64,000 nucleotides of DNA, taken from contig NZ_JBDZDR010000003.1 in the NCBI RefSeq assembly GCF_040049255.1, forward strand, positions 593,541 through 657,540. Direction: 5' to 3'. The notes under the pieces are model-generated. The model was not told where the DNA came from and did no database searches. It worked only from the letters and a program-made list of their open reading frames with translations. Each line of letters opens with the position of its first letter. Position 1 is the stretch's first letter. The DNA is from Pseudaminobacter sp040049255 (GTDB lineage Bacteria; Pseudomonadota; Alphaproteobacteria; Rhizobiales; Rhizobiaceae). Below are positions 1 to 7,835 of this stretch, piece after piece. The position numbers and the translations under genes were made by a program.

Positions 1-332
1 GGCGGCAACCAGGACTCGCGACGGACGGTCCAGAGTTCGTAGGTCGGCGTCAGTTGGTCCGGGGCATCCAGCGATCCCAGGTTCACCTCGATTTCGTCTG
101 CCGTGCGCGCGAAAACGGACGAGCCGCAGCGGGGACAGAAATGCCGGCCAGCGTAGTCGCTTGTTTCGCCTTCAGTCGTCACCGCATCCTGCGGGAATAT
201 CGCGGAAGCGTGAAACAGGGCCCCATGATGCTTGCGGCAGTCCAGGCAGTGACAAAGGCCGACCCGGTATGGGAGACCCGTCGCCACGATTCGGACATTG
301 CCGCAAAGGCAACCGCCGGTGAAACGGTCCAT
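1..332 (-). CDS. GFA/CENP-V family protein, truncated by the window edge
   Basis: This is the N-terminal 110 residues of a glutathione-dependent formaldehyde-activating (GFA)-type protein; the C-terminus lies beyond base 1. The reading starts at an ATG at 332-330 and shows the zinc-binding cysteine pattern of the fold: GGCLCG near residue 6, CHCLDCRK near residue 28, and a later FCPRCGS. GFA-fold proteins bind two zinc ions and many have been annotated as S-(hydroxymethyl)glutathione synthases, but most members have no proven reaction, so only the fold is called. It lies 83 nt downstream of the reductase gene on the same strand and may be the last gene of that transcript. Confidence 0.85.
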   Translation of the reverse strand, partial: MDRFTGGCLCGNVRIVATGLPYRVGLCHCLDCRKHHGALFHASAIFPQDAVTTEGETSDYAGRHFCPRCGSSVFARTADEIEVNLGSLDAPDQLTPTYELWTVRRESWLP

Positions 333-414
333 GCTGCGTATCCTCCGTAATCAGGCGGTCGGCCTCGCCACCTGCAATGCGGCAGCGAGGAACCTCACTC
401 CTGCGATGCAGCCG

Positions 415-1356
415 TCAATACCCTGCCGCGCGGTCCACCACATATTGCAGCTTCTCGCCGCGCTCGAAGGCGTCCATCTGCTGGAGCATCGGCGGCACGA
501 GGTGCTCGGGATCGGATGTGGCGGCCGCATGCGGTGTGACGAACACCTTCGGGTGCGACCACATCGGGCTGGTGCGCGGCAGCGGCTCGATCTCGAACAC
601 GTCGAGGCTGGCTTCCGTCAGCGTGCCGTCGTCCAGCGCGCGCAGGATGTCGGCGTCCTTCTGCAGCTTGCCGCGACCGGCATTGATCAGCACCGCCCCG
701 CCAAGGGCGTTGCGCCGGCGCAGGTGGCGCAGCAGGTCATAGTTGACGATGCCTTCCGTGGCCGCCGTGTGCGGCAACAGCACCACCAGAATGTCGGTGG
801 CGTTGAGGAAGGGCAGCAGGCCCTGGTCGCCATGGAAGGTGGCCACGCCTTCCATGGGCCGGTCGGTGCGGCCCCAGCCATTGACCCGAAAGCCGAGCCC
901 CAGCAGCGCCTTGGCCGCGGCCCGGCCGAGCTGGCCGAGCCCCATGATGCCGACGGAAACGTCCTCGGCCGGCCGCTGAGGCGGCTCGTGCCAGAGCCTG
1001 TTCTGCTGCTGGGCGCGGTAGAGCGCGCCCTGGCGGTGATGGTCGAGCACGCGCCAGACGACATATTCGGTCATGTGGCGGGTGAGGTTTTCCGCTACCA
1101 CGCGCACGATCGGCACATCGGGCAGGCCGGGATCGTTGAAGAGGTGGTCGACGCCGGCGCCTATGGAGAAGATGGCGCGCAGGTTGGGCAGTTTTGCGAG
1201 GATGTTGGGCGGCTGCTTCCACACCACCGCATAGGTGATGCTCGGGTCCTCCGCGCTGTCGGGCCTCAGCACCACCTCGCGGTTTGCCGACAGAAGCTCC
1301 TGCCAGCGTTGCGGGTTGAACCCGGTGACAGATAGCAAGATACGGCCCTTCTCCAT
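415..1356 (-). CDS. ghrA: GhrA-type glyoxylate/hydroxypyruvate reductase (D-2-hydroxyacid dehydrogenase family)
   Basis: A 313-residue cytosolic NAD(P)H-dependent reductase expected to convert 2-keto acids such as glyoxylate or hydroxypyruvate to D-2-hydroxy acids. Visible are the substrate loop SIGAGVDH (residues 64-71), the dinucleotide-binding GLGQLG (139-144), the catalytic Arg in NAGRG, the Glu in FEIEPLP and the His in TPHAAA. Length and the early SIGAGVDH loop fit the short GhrA branch better than SerA or GhrB. It begins 25 nt after the yejF stop on the same strand, so it is probably co-transcribed with the importer. The exact substrate is not determinable from sequence. Confidence 0.85.
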   Translation of the reverse strand: MEKGRILLSVTGFNPQRWQELLSANREVVLRPDSAEDPSITYAVVWKQPPNILAKLPNLRAIFSIGAGVDHLFNDPGLPDVPIVRVVAENLTRHMTEYVVWRVLDHHRQGALYRAQQQNRLWHEPPQRPAEDVSVGIMGLGQLGRAAAKALLGLGFRVNGWGRTDRPMEGVATFHGDQGLLPFLNATDILVVLLPHTAATEGIVNYDLLRHLRRRNALGGAVLINAGRGKLQKDADILRALDDGTLTEASLDVFEIEPLPRTSPMWSHPKVFVTPHAAATSDPEHLVPPMLQQMDAFERGEKLQYVVDRAAGY

Positions 1357-1381
1357 GCCGCGCCTCCCCTTTTTGCTTGCT

Positions 1382-3007
1382 CTATTCGCTGACGACGCCC
1401 GCCGGCGCCGTTTCGATGCGGAACGCGGCCGATATCAGCGCGCGCGTGTAATCCGTCTGCGGATTTTCAAAAATCTGCCGCGACGGGCCCGCCTCCACCA
1501 CCTTGCCGTTGCGCATGACGATGACGTCGTTTGCGAGCGCGCGGACTACCTTGAGGTCGTGGCTGATGAACAGATAGGCGAGCTCGTGCCGGGCCTGCAG
1601 GTTGCGCAGCAGGTCGACCACCTGCGCCTGCACACTCATGTCGAGCGCCGAGGTGGGCTCGTCGAGCATGACGAAGCGGGGTTTCAGCACCATGGCGCGG
1701 GCAATCGCGATGCGCTGGCGCTGGCCGCCGGAGAATTCGTGCGGGTAGCGGAAGCGCGTCGACGGATCGAGCCCGACCTCGTTGAGCACTGCCACGACTT
1801 CGGCGTCGCGCTCGGCTTCCGAGAGTTTTGGCGCGTGGATCTTCAGCCCTTCCTCGATGATCTCGGCCACCGACATGCGCGGGCTGAGCGAGCCGAACGG
1901 GTCCTGGAACACGATCTGCAAATGGCTGCGCAGCGGCCGCATCTCGTTGAAGGACAGGGTGTTGATGTCGCGCCCCTCGAACTGGATCTGCCCGGTGGAA
2001 GAGATCATGCGCGAAAGCGCCAGCCCCAGCGTGGTCTTGCCCGAACCCGATTCGCCCACCACGCCCACGGTCTGGCCGGCGCGCACGGTGAGGTCGATGC
2101 CGTCCACGGCCTTCACATGGTCGACGGTCTTGCGGAAGAAGCCCTGCTTGATCGGGAACCAGACCTTGACGTCCTTGCCGGAGATGACGGTGCGGGCCGC
2201 GGCATCGGCTGCCGGCGGCTTGCCCTTGGGCTCGGCCGCGAGCAGGTGGCGCGTGTATTCGTGCTGCGGGTTGGTGAATATCTCCTCGGTCGGGCCGGCC
2301 TCGACGATCTTGCCCTTGGTCATTACGCAGACGCGATCGGCGATGCGCCGCACGATGCCGAGGTCGTGGGTGATGAACAGCATCGACATGCCGGTGCGCT
2401 GCTTGAGCTTGTCGAGCAGTTCCAGGATCTGCGCCTGGACGGTGACGTCGAGCGCCGTGGTGGGCTCGTCGGCGATCAGGAGTTCGGGCTGGTTGGCGAG
2501 CGCCATGGCAATCATGACGCGCTGGCGCTGGCCGCCGGAAAGCTGGTGCGGATAAGCGTCGAGCCGCTTTTGCGGGTCGCGGATGCCGACCTCAGTGAGA
2601 AGCTCAAGCGTGCGCTCCTGCGCCTGTTTCAGGCTTACCAGCTGGTGCAGCCGCAGCACCTCGATGATCTGCTGCGAGATTGTGTGGAGCGGGTTGAGCG
2701 AGGTCATCGGCTCCTGGAAGATCATGGTGATCTTGCCGCCGCGCACCTGGCGCAGTTCCTTTTCGCTGAGTGCGAGCAGGTTCTGGCCATGGAACTGGAT
2801 CTCGCCGGACGGATGGCTGGCGGCGGGGTAGGGCAGGAGCTTCAGCACCGACAGCGCCGACACTGACTTGCCCGAGCCCGATTCGCCGACGAGCGCCACG
2901 GTCTCGCCCTTGCCGATGTCGAAGGAGATGCGGTCGACGGAGGACTGCACCTTGCCGCCGTTGGAAAAGGCGACCGAGAGATCGCGGACGGAAAGCAGCG
3001 TGCTCAA
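1382..3007 (-). CDS. yejF: YejF-like dual ATPase of a peptide/microcin C-type ABC importer
   Basis: A 541-residue protein with two complete ABC ATPase domains in tandem, each with Walker A (GESGSGKS at 41-48 and GESGSGKTT in the second half), an SGGQRQR signature and a D-E-P-T Walker B. Tandem ATPases on one chain at this length are typical of YejF (E. coli protein about 529 aa), which powers uptake of oligopeptides and microcin C. The start is a TTG at 3007-3005 that overlaps the vapC stop (TTGA), so translation is probably coupled to the toxin gene. The permease genes lie upstream, separated from yejF by the vapBC pair. Confidence 0.92.
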   Translation of the reverse strand: MSTLLSVRDLSVAFSNGGKVQSSVDRISFDIGKGETVALVGESGSGKSVSALSVLKLLPYPAASHPSGEIQFHGQNLLALSEKELRQVRGGKITMIFQEPMTSLNPLHTISQQIIEVLRLHQLVSLKQAQERTLELLTEVGIRDPQKRLDAYPHQLSGGQRQRVMIAMALANQPELLIADEPTTALDVTVQAQILELLDKLKQRTGMSMLFITHDLGIVRRIADRVCVMTKGKIVEAGPTEEIFTNPQHEYTRHLLAAEPKGKPPAADAAARTVISGKDVKVWFPIKQGFFRKTVDHVKAVDGIDLTVRAGQTVGVVGESGSGKTTLGLALSRMISSTGQIQFEGRDINTLSFNEMRPLRSHLQIVFQDPFGSLSPRMSVAEIIEEGLKIHAPKLSEAERDAEVVAVLNEVGLDPSTRFRYPHEFSGGQRQRIAIARAMVLKPRFVMLDEPTSALDMSVQAQVVDLLRNLQARHELAYLFISHDLKVVRALANDVIVMRNGKVVEAGPSRQIFENPQTDYTRALISAAFRIETAPAGVVSE

Positions 3008-3411
3008 AGGGCGGCCTCAATGTCGGTCAGGCGGAAGTCGTCGCCCTTGAAGAGAAGCGGCTCCCCCTTTGCTTTCGCGAGGGCGTAAGCGAAACAATCT
3101 CCGAGGTTCAGCCTTGCCGGATGGTTGCCCTTGCCAAATTTCTTGTATGCTTCGCGAGCCATCTGAGCCTGCTCGGCTGAAACCGGCGCGATCTGGATTG
3201 CGGCGACCTCGAACAACTCGTCGAACTTGCGCGACTTGGATTCGGATTTCAGTTGATCGACGCGGACCGCCGCTTCGACAAAATTCATTGGCGACATCAG
3301 GGGAGGTTTAGGTGCTGTCGCCAGCGCGTCTTGCATCTCGGGCCCTTCCGGTTCGTCAAACAGGATGGCCAACACTGCCGAGGCATCGATGATCACTTCG
3401 GCAGCCCCCAT
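3004..3411 (-). CDS. vapC: PIN-domain toxin, VapC type
   Basis: A 135-residue PIN-domain protein, the expected size of a VapC ribonuclease. The first acidic residue is in the N-terminal IIDASAVLAIL segment, an E lies in the NFVEAA helix, and LGDCFAYALA carries the third conserved acid, followed by the usual LLFKGDDF segment. All the acidic positions expected of an active PIN nuclease appear present. The gene overlaps the antitoxin by 19 nt upstream and the yejF start by 4 nt downstream. Free toxin would be expected to cleave tRNA or other RNA; the target cannot be read from sequence. Confidence 0.88.
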   Translation of the reverse strand: MGAAEVIIDASAVLAILFDEPEGPEMQDALATAPKPPLMSPMNFVEAAVRVDQLKSESKSRKFDELFEVAAIQIAPVSAEQAQMAREAYKKFGKGNHPARLNLGDCFAYALAKAKGEPLLFKGDDFRLTDIEAAL

Positions 3412-3641
3412 TCATCGTAAAGGTCGGAATGATCGCTGGTGACGCCTTCCGGCACCGGACCAAAGCTGTCGACGATCTGTCGGATCCGCCGCTTGCGCTC
3501 GGCCACGTCGCGTTCCCAGTGCAGACGGGCGAGTTCGGCTTCCAGCGCCTGCTCCACGACCGCCGTCATGCTTTGCCCGGTCTCGTCGGCAAGCTGTCGG
3601 GCGAGCCGTTGTGCCTTCTCGCTCTTGATGTTCATGCCCAT
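3393..3641 (-). CDS. vapB: VapB-type antitoxin (Rv0623/PSK family)
   Basis: An 82-residue antitoxin. The N-terminal half, MGMNIKSEKAQRLARQLA onward, matches the DNA-binding half of Rv0623-like VapB proteins, and the acidic/aromatic tail ending SDLYDEWGLPK should wrap the toxin. The ATG at 3641-3639 was chosen because GGAGG sits six bases upstream; the farther ATG at 3653 would overlap that ribosome site. The gene overlaps vapC, the normal arrangement for a coupled pair. VapB normally represses its own promoter, and a strong -10 box lies about 30 nt upstream. Confidence 0.85.
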   Translation of the reverse strand: MGMNIKSEKAQRLARQLADETGQSMTAVVEQALEAELARLHWERDVAERKRRIRQIVDSFGPVPEGVTSDHSDLYDEWGLPK

Positions 3642-3670
3642 GCCGGCCTCCATGGTAGAAATCCGGCGAG

Positions 3671-3699
3671 ATTATACCATTTCCGGCCGCTCATCGGAA
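3671..3699 (-). promoter_or_regulatory. Putative vapBC promoter
   Basis: On the minus strand an exact TATAAT (plus-strand bases 3671-3676) lies 17 bp from a weak -35 match TTCCGA (3694-3699), straddling the end of yejE. Transcription would start near 3664, about 23 nt before the chosen vapB ATG. It would also supply mRNA for yejF and the downstream genes. Confidence 0.45.
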
Positions 3700-4827
3700 C
3701 GTCTTCCGCGGGTCGAAGGCGTCGCGAGTGGCCTCGCCGATGAAGATCAGCAGCGACAGCATGATCGAGATGACCAGGAAGCCGGAGAAGCCGAGCCAGG
3801 GGGCGTTGAGGTTGCGCTGGCCCTGCTTGAGCAACTCGCCCAGGGAGGCCGAGCCGGGCGGCAGGCCGAAGCCGAGGAAGTCGAGCGATGTCAGCGTGCC
3901 GATCGAGCCGTTGAGGATGAAGGGCAGGAAGGTCAGCGTCGCCACCATTGCGTTGGGCAAAAGGTGGCGGATCATGATGGTGCGGTTGGGCACGCCGAGC
4001 GCGCGCGCGGCATTCACGTATTCGAAATTGCGCGCGCGCAAGAACTCGGCGCGCACCACGCCGACGAAGGCCACCCAGGAGAACAAAAGCATGATGCCGA
4101 GCAGGATGAAGAAGCCCGGTGGCAGGATGGCCGAGATGATGAGCAGCAGGTAGAGGACAGGGATGGCCGACCAGATCTCGATGAAGCGCTGGAACAGAAG
4201 GTCGGTCCAGCCGCCGAAATAGCCCTGGATGGCGCCGGCGCTGACGCCGATGAGAGCCGAGCCCGCGGTGAGGATCAGGCCGAACAGCACCGAGACGCGG
4301 AAGCCGTAGATGACGCGCGCCAGCACATCGCGGGCCTGGTCGTCGGTGCCGAGCCAGTTCCAGTTGCCGATGGTGCAGTTCTCGTCATTGACGCCCTGCG
4401 GATAGCGCTGGCAGCGCACCTCCTTGGAATACATCCAGGAGGGCTTTGCGGGGGCTGCTTCCGGGATCTCGTTGTTGACGGTGCGGTAGCTGTAGCGGAT
4501 CGGCGGCCAGATCAGCCAGCCATGGGCCTTGATCTCGTCGCTGATGACCGGGTCGCGATAGTCGGTGACTGCGTAGAAGCCGCCGAATTTCTCTTCCGGA
4601 TAATCTACCAGAACCGGAAACAGGATCTCGCCCTTGTAGGAGGCGATGAGCGGCCGGTCGTTGGCGATGAACTCGGAAAACAGCGACAGCACGAACAGGA
4701 CTAGGAAGATCCAGAGCGACCAGTAGCCGCGCCGGTTGGCCTTGAAGCTGGCCCAGCGGCGCTGGTTGAGCGGCGACAGCCAGGGCCGCGGCGCCTGGCG
4801 GGGCGGGGCTTCGGCGACGGTTGCCAT
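3691..4827 (-). CDS. yejE: YejE-like ABC importer permease
   Basis: A 378-residue inner-membrane permease of the oligopeptide/nickel (BPD_transp_1) class. It has a cytoplasmic N-terminus rich in R and P, a first membrane helix around residues 37-55, a long periplasmic segment containing cysteines (EVRCQRYP and DENCTIG), then a cluster of five or so helices with the EAA-type coupling loop (AARALGVPNRTIMIRHLLPNA). Its start ATG at 4827-4825 overlaps the yejB stop by one base. Reading farther upstream in this frame gives only an antisense-like stretch inside yejB, so that extension is rejected. Confidence 0.93.
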   Translation of the reverse strand: MATVAEAPPRQAPRPWLSPLNQRRWASFKANRRGYWSLWIFLVLFVLSLFSEFIANDRPLIASYKGEILFPVLVDYPEEKFGGFYAVTDYRDPVISDEIKAHGWLIWPPIRYSYRTVNNEIPEAAPAKPSWMYSKEVRCQRYPQGVNDENCTIGNWNWLGTDDQARDVLARVIYGFRVSVLFGLILTAGSALIGVSAGAIQGYFGGWTDLLFQRFIEIWSAIPVLYLLLIISAILPPGFFILLGIMLLFSWVAFVGVVRAEFLRARNFEYVNAARALGVPNRTIMIRHLLPNAMVATLTFLPFILNGSIGTLTSLDFLGFGLPPGSASLGELLKQGQRNLNAPWLGFSGFLVISIMLSLLIFIGEATRDAFDPRKTFR

Positions 4828-5930
4828 CACACGTCCCTCCGCTCGAAGTCGATGCGCGGATCGATCCAGGTGTACATGAGGTCGGAGATCAGGCTGACGA
4901 ACAGACCGATCAGCGAGAAGATATAGAGGTTGGCGAACACGACCGGATAGTCGCGGTCGAGGATCGACTTGTAGCCGAGCAGGCCCAGCCCATCGAGCGA
5001 GAAGATGTTCTCGATCAGCAGCGAGCCGGTGAAGAAGGCCGAGATGAAGGCGCCCGGGAAGCCGGCGATGACGATGAGCATGGCGTTGCGGAAGACGTGG
5101 CCATAGAGCACCTGCCGCTCCGTCAGGCCCTTGGCGCGCGCGGTGACGACATATTGCTTGCGGATCTCGTCTAGGAAGGAATTCTTCGTCAAGAGCGTGG
5201 TGGTGGCGAAGGCCGAGAGAACCAGTGCGGTCAACGGCAGGGTGATGTGCCAGAAATAGTCGAGGATGCGCGCCGGCCACGACAATTGCTCCCAATTTTC
5301 GGAGGTGAGCCCCCGCAGCGGGAACCAGTCGAAGAAAGAGCCGCCGGCAAACAGCACCATCAGCAGGATGGCGAACAGGAAGCCGGGAATCGCGTAGCCG
5401 ATGATGACGATGGCGCTGGTCCAGGTGTCGAAGGGCGAGCCGTCCTTCACCGCCTTGCGAATGCCAAGCGGTATCGAGATCAGGTAGGACAGCAGCGTCA
5501 CCCACAGCCCGATCGAGATCGAAACCGGCATCTTCTCGATGATGAGGTCGAGCACGCTGATGTCGCGGAAATAGCTCTGCCCGAAGTCGAAGCGGGCATA
5601 GTTCCACAGCATCATGAAGAAGCGCTCGAGCGGCGGCTTGTCGAAGCCGAACTGCTTTTCCAGCTTGGCGATGAATTCCGGGTCCAGGCCCTGGGCGCCG
5701 CGATATTTCGACGAGGCCACGCCGCCGGCGTCGAAGTTGGTCACGCCCGCCTCGCCACCGCCGCCGCCGGAAATGCGCTCCGTCGAATCGCCGCCTTGTC
5801 CGGTCAGCCTGGCGACGACCTGCTCCACCGGGCCGCCCGGCGCAAACTGGACGACGGCGAAGGAGATCGCCATGACACCGAAAAGGGTCGGGATCATCAG
5901 GAGAATGCGGCGCAGGATATAGGCGCCCAT
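4827..5930 (-). CDS. yejB: YejB-like ABC importer permease
   Basis: A 367-residue permease, about the size of E. coli YejB (364 aa). The N-terminal helix (LLMIPTLFGVMAISFAVVQF) is followed by the conserved periplasmic AQGLDPEFIAKLEKQFGFDKP-like region, then five transmembrane helices and an EAA loop (TARAKGLTERQVLYGHVFRNA). A short Gly/Ser-rich insert (GGDSTERISGGGGGE) sits in the first periplasmic loop. It lies 39 nt after the second solute-binding protein gene and overlaps yejE by one base, confirming an operon. With YejE it forms the import channel energised by YejF. Confidence 0.93.
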   Translation of the reverse strand: MGAYILRRILLMIPTLFGVMAISFAVVQFAPGGPVEQVVARLTGQGGDSTERISGGGGGEAGVTNFDAGGVASSKYRGAQGLDPEFIAKLEKQFGFDKPPLERFFMMLWNYARFDFGQSYFRDISVLDLIIEKMPVSISIGLWVTLLSYLISIPLGIRKAVKDGSPFDTWTSAIVIIGYAIPGFLFAILLMVLFAGGSFFDWFPLRGLTSENWEQLSWPARILDYFWHITLPLTALVLSAFATTTLLTKNSFLDEIRKQYVVTARAKGLTERQVLYGHVFRNAMLIVIAGFPGAFISAFFTGSLLIENIFSLDGLGLLGYKSILDRDYPVVFANLYIFSLIGLFVSLISDLMYTWIDPRIDFERRDV

Positions 5931-5969
5931 CAGGCAGTTACCTCGATTGCAAATGTGATGCCGCGATCG

Positions 5970-7835
5970 TCAAGCTTTGCCAATTACCGCCGCCTTGTCC
6001 TTGTCGAACCACCATAGCGCTTCGACGGGAAAGCCGAAATCGGGTTTGGGTTCCTTGAAGCCGAACATATCCCAGAACGCTGCCCGGTGATTCGGAAGAT
6101 ACCAGTTTGGAATCCAGTCCTGCCGCGCGCGCAAGACCCGGTCCAGGGTGCGCAGCGCCGTGGTGAGGCTATCGCGGCTGTCGGCGCGGCCGGCGGCCTC
6201 CACCAGCGCGTCCACCGCCGGATCGGCGATGCCGGGGAGATTCCGGGAGCCCGGCAGCGTGGCCGAGCGCGAATGGAACAGCCCCTCGATCTCGTCGCGC
6301 GACGGCGTGGCGGCAAAGGACAGCGCCATGCTGATGACGTCGAAGTCGAACTCGACCTGGCGGGCGGTGTACTGCGCCGAATCGACCAGGCGGATCGACG
6401 CGTCGATGCCGATGGCCCTCATGTTCTCGACCCAAGGGGAATCGATGCGAACAAAGGCATCGTCGTTGACGAGGATCTCCAGCGCCAGCGGCTCGCCCTT
6501 GTCGTTCTGGACGAACTGGCCATTGCGCTTCCAGCCCGCCTCGGCGAGAAGCTTCGCGGCCGCGCCCAAAAGCTTGCGGTCGCGCCCCGAACCGTCGGAC
6601 ACCGGCTGCATGACCGCCTCGCCGAAGGCCTCGTCGGGAATCTGGCCGCGCAGCGGTTCGAGCAGAGCGAGTTCCTCAGGCGAGGGCAGGCCTTCGGCCC
6701 GGTAGGCCGAGCGCTCGAAGCAGGACTGCGAACGTTCATAGGAATCATAGAACAGGTTGCGCCGCGCCCATTCGAAATCGAAGCACATGCCGATGGCGCG
6801 GCGCACGCGCGCATCGCGGAAACGCTCGCGCCGCTGGTTGATGGCGGTGGCCTGCATGACCGGCCGTTTCTCGGCCGGGAACTCGCGCTTGACGACCTTG
6901 CCCTCCTTGAGGGCTGGAAAGTCGTAGCCGGTCGCCCAGACGCGGGCGGTGAACTCCTGCCGGAACAGCACGTCGCCCTTCTTGAAGGCTTCGAAGCCGG
7001 CCTGGCGGTCGCGGTAGAACTCGATGCGGATGCGGTCGAAATTGTAGAGGCCGCGGCTGACGGGCAGGTCGCGTGCCCAGTAGTCCTCGACACGCTCATA
7101 TTCGATGGTCTGGCCGGCGACCACGCGGCCGACCTTGTAAGGCCCCGAGCCCAGCGGCGCCTTCATGCCGCCGGTGGTGAAGCCGTTGGCCTCGAAATAG
7201 GCCTTCGACACTATCGGGAAACCGGCAACGTCGAGAACGGTGCGCGCCGACTGCTTGCCCGAAAAGGTCAGGCGGAAGGTATGCGCATCGGCCGCGACGG
7301 CCTCGGTCATCTGTGAGAGCGGCAGGAGCAGGCTGGGGTGGCCGTCCTTTTTGAACTGGCTAAAGGAATAGGCAACGTCCTGCGCCGTCAGGGGCGAGCC
7401 GTCATGGAAGCGGGCTTCGGGCCGCAGCGAAAACTCGACGGTGTTGCGGTCGTCGGAGATGGTCACGCTTTCGGCCAGCAGCCCGTAGAGGGCATCCGGC
7501 TCGTCGAGCGCGCTGGCCATCAGCGAATCGAAGCACATCTCCATGCGCGGCGGCGCGTCGCCCTTGGCCACGAAGGTGTTTAGCGTGTTGAAGGTGAGCG
7601 GGTTCTGGTTGAACACCCAGTTGGGCGGCGAGAAGATGAAGGTCCCGCCCTTGGGCGCATCCGCGTTGACATAGTCGAACTGTTTGAAGTCGGCCGGATA
7701 TTTCAGGTCGCCGAAGGCAGACAGCCCGTGCAGCCTGGTGCCCGTTGGCGCGGCCGCGAAGGCTGCGCCCGGCAGCAGGGCCGCAGCCGAGCCAAGGGCC
7801 AGGAACTCGCGCCGCGAGAGCAGGGGGCCTTCCAT
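5970..7835 (-). CDS. yejA: YejA-like extracellular solute-binding protein, Tat-exported
   Basis: A 621-residue family 5 (SBP_bac_5) binding protein, the length of E. coli YejA (604 aa). It opens with a twin-arginine signal, SRREFLALGSAAALL, then AAFAAA as a probable cleavage region, so export of a folded protein is likely. Its mature part starts with the YejA-typical LHGLSAFGDLKYP and FDYVNADAPKGG. The ATG at 7835-7833 overlaps the stop of the paralogous gene upstream (ATGA). The long upstream in-frame extension reads back through that paralogue and is not used. It should capture oligopeptides in the periplasm for YejBEF. Confidence 0.92.
   Translation of the reverse strand: MEGPLLSRREFLALGSAAALLPGAAFAAAPTGTRLHGLSAFGDLKYPADFKQFDYVNADAPKGGTFIFSPPNWVFNQNPLTFNTLNTFVAKGDAPPRMEMCFDSLMASALDEPDALYGLLAESVTISDDRNTVEFSLRPEARFHDGSPLTAQDVAYSFSQFKKDGHPSLLLPLSQMTEAVAADAHTFRLTFSGKQSARTVLDVAGFPIVSKAYFEANGFTTGGMKAPLGSGPYKVGRVVAGQTIEYERVEDYWARDLPVSRGLYNFDRIRIEFYRDRQAGFEAFKKGDVLFRQEFTARVWATGYDFPALKEGKVVKREFPAEKRPVMQATAINQRRERFRDARVRRAIGMCFDFEWARRNLFYDSYERSQSCFERSAYRAEGLPSPEELALLEPLRGQIPDEAFGEAVMQPVSDGSGRDRKLLGAAAKLLAEAGWKRNGQFVQNDKGEPLALEILVNDDAFVRIDSPWVENMRAIGIDASIRLVDSAQYTARQVEFDFDVISMALSFAATPSRDEIEGLFHSRSATLPGSRNLPGIADPAVDALVEAAGRADSRDSLTTALRTLDRVLRARQDWIPNWYLPNHRAAFWDMFGFKEPKPDFGFPVEALWWFDKDKAAVIGKA

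Noticed and set aside
4828..5607. A 260-codon N-terminal extension of yejE in the same frame
   Set aside because: It overlaps yejB fully and its translation is Arg/His-rich shadow sequence. The ATG at 4827 has a normal YejE N-terminus and a one-base overlap with yejB.
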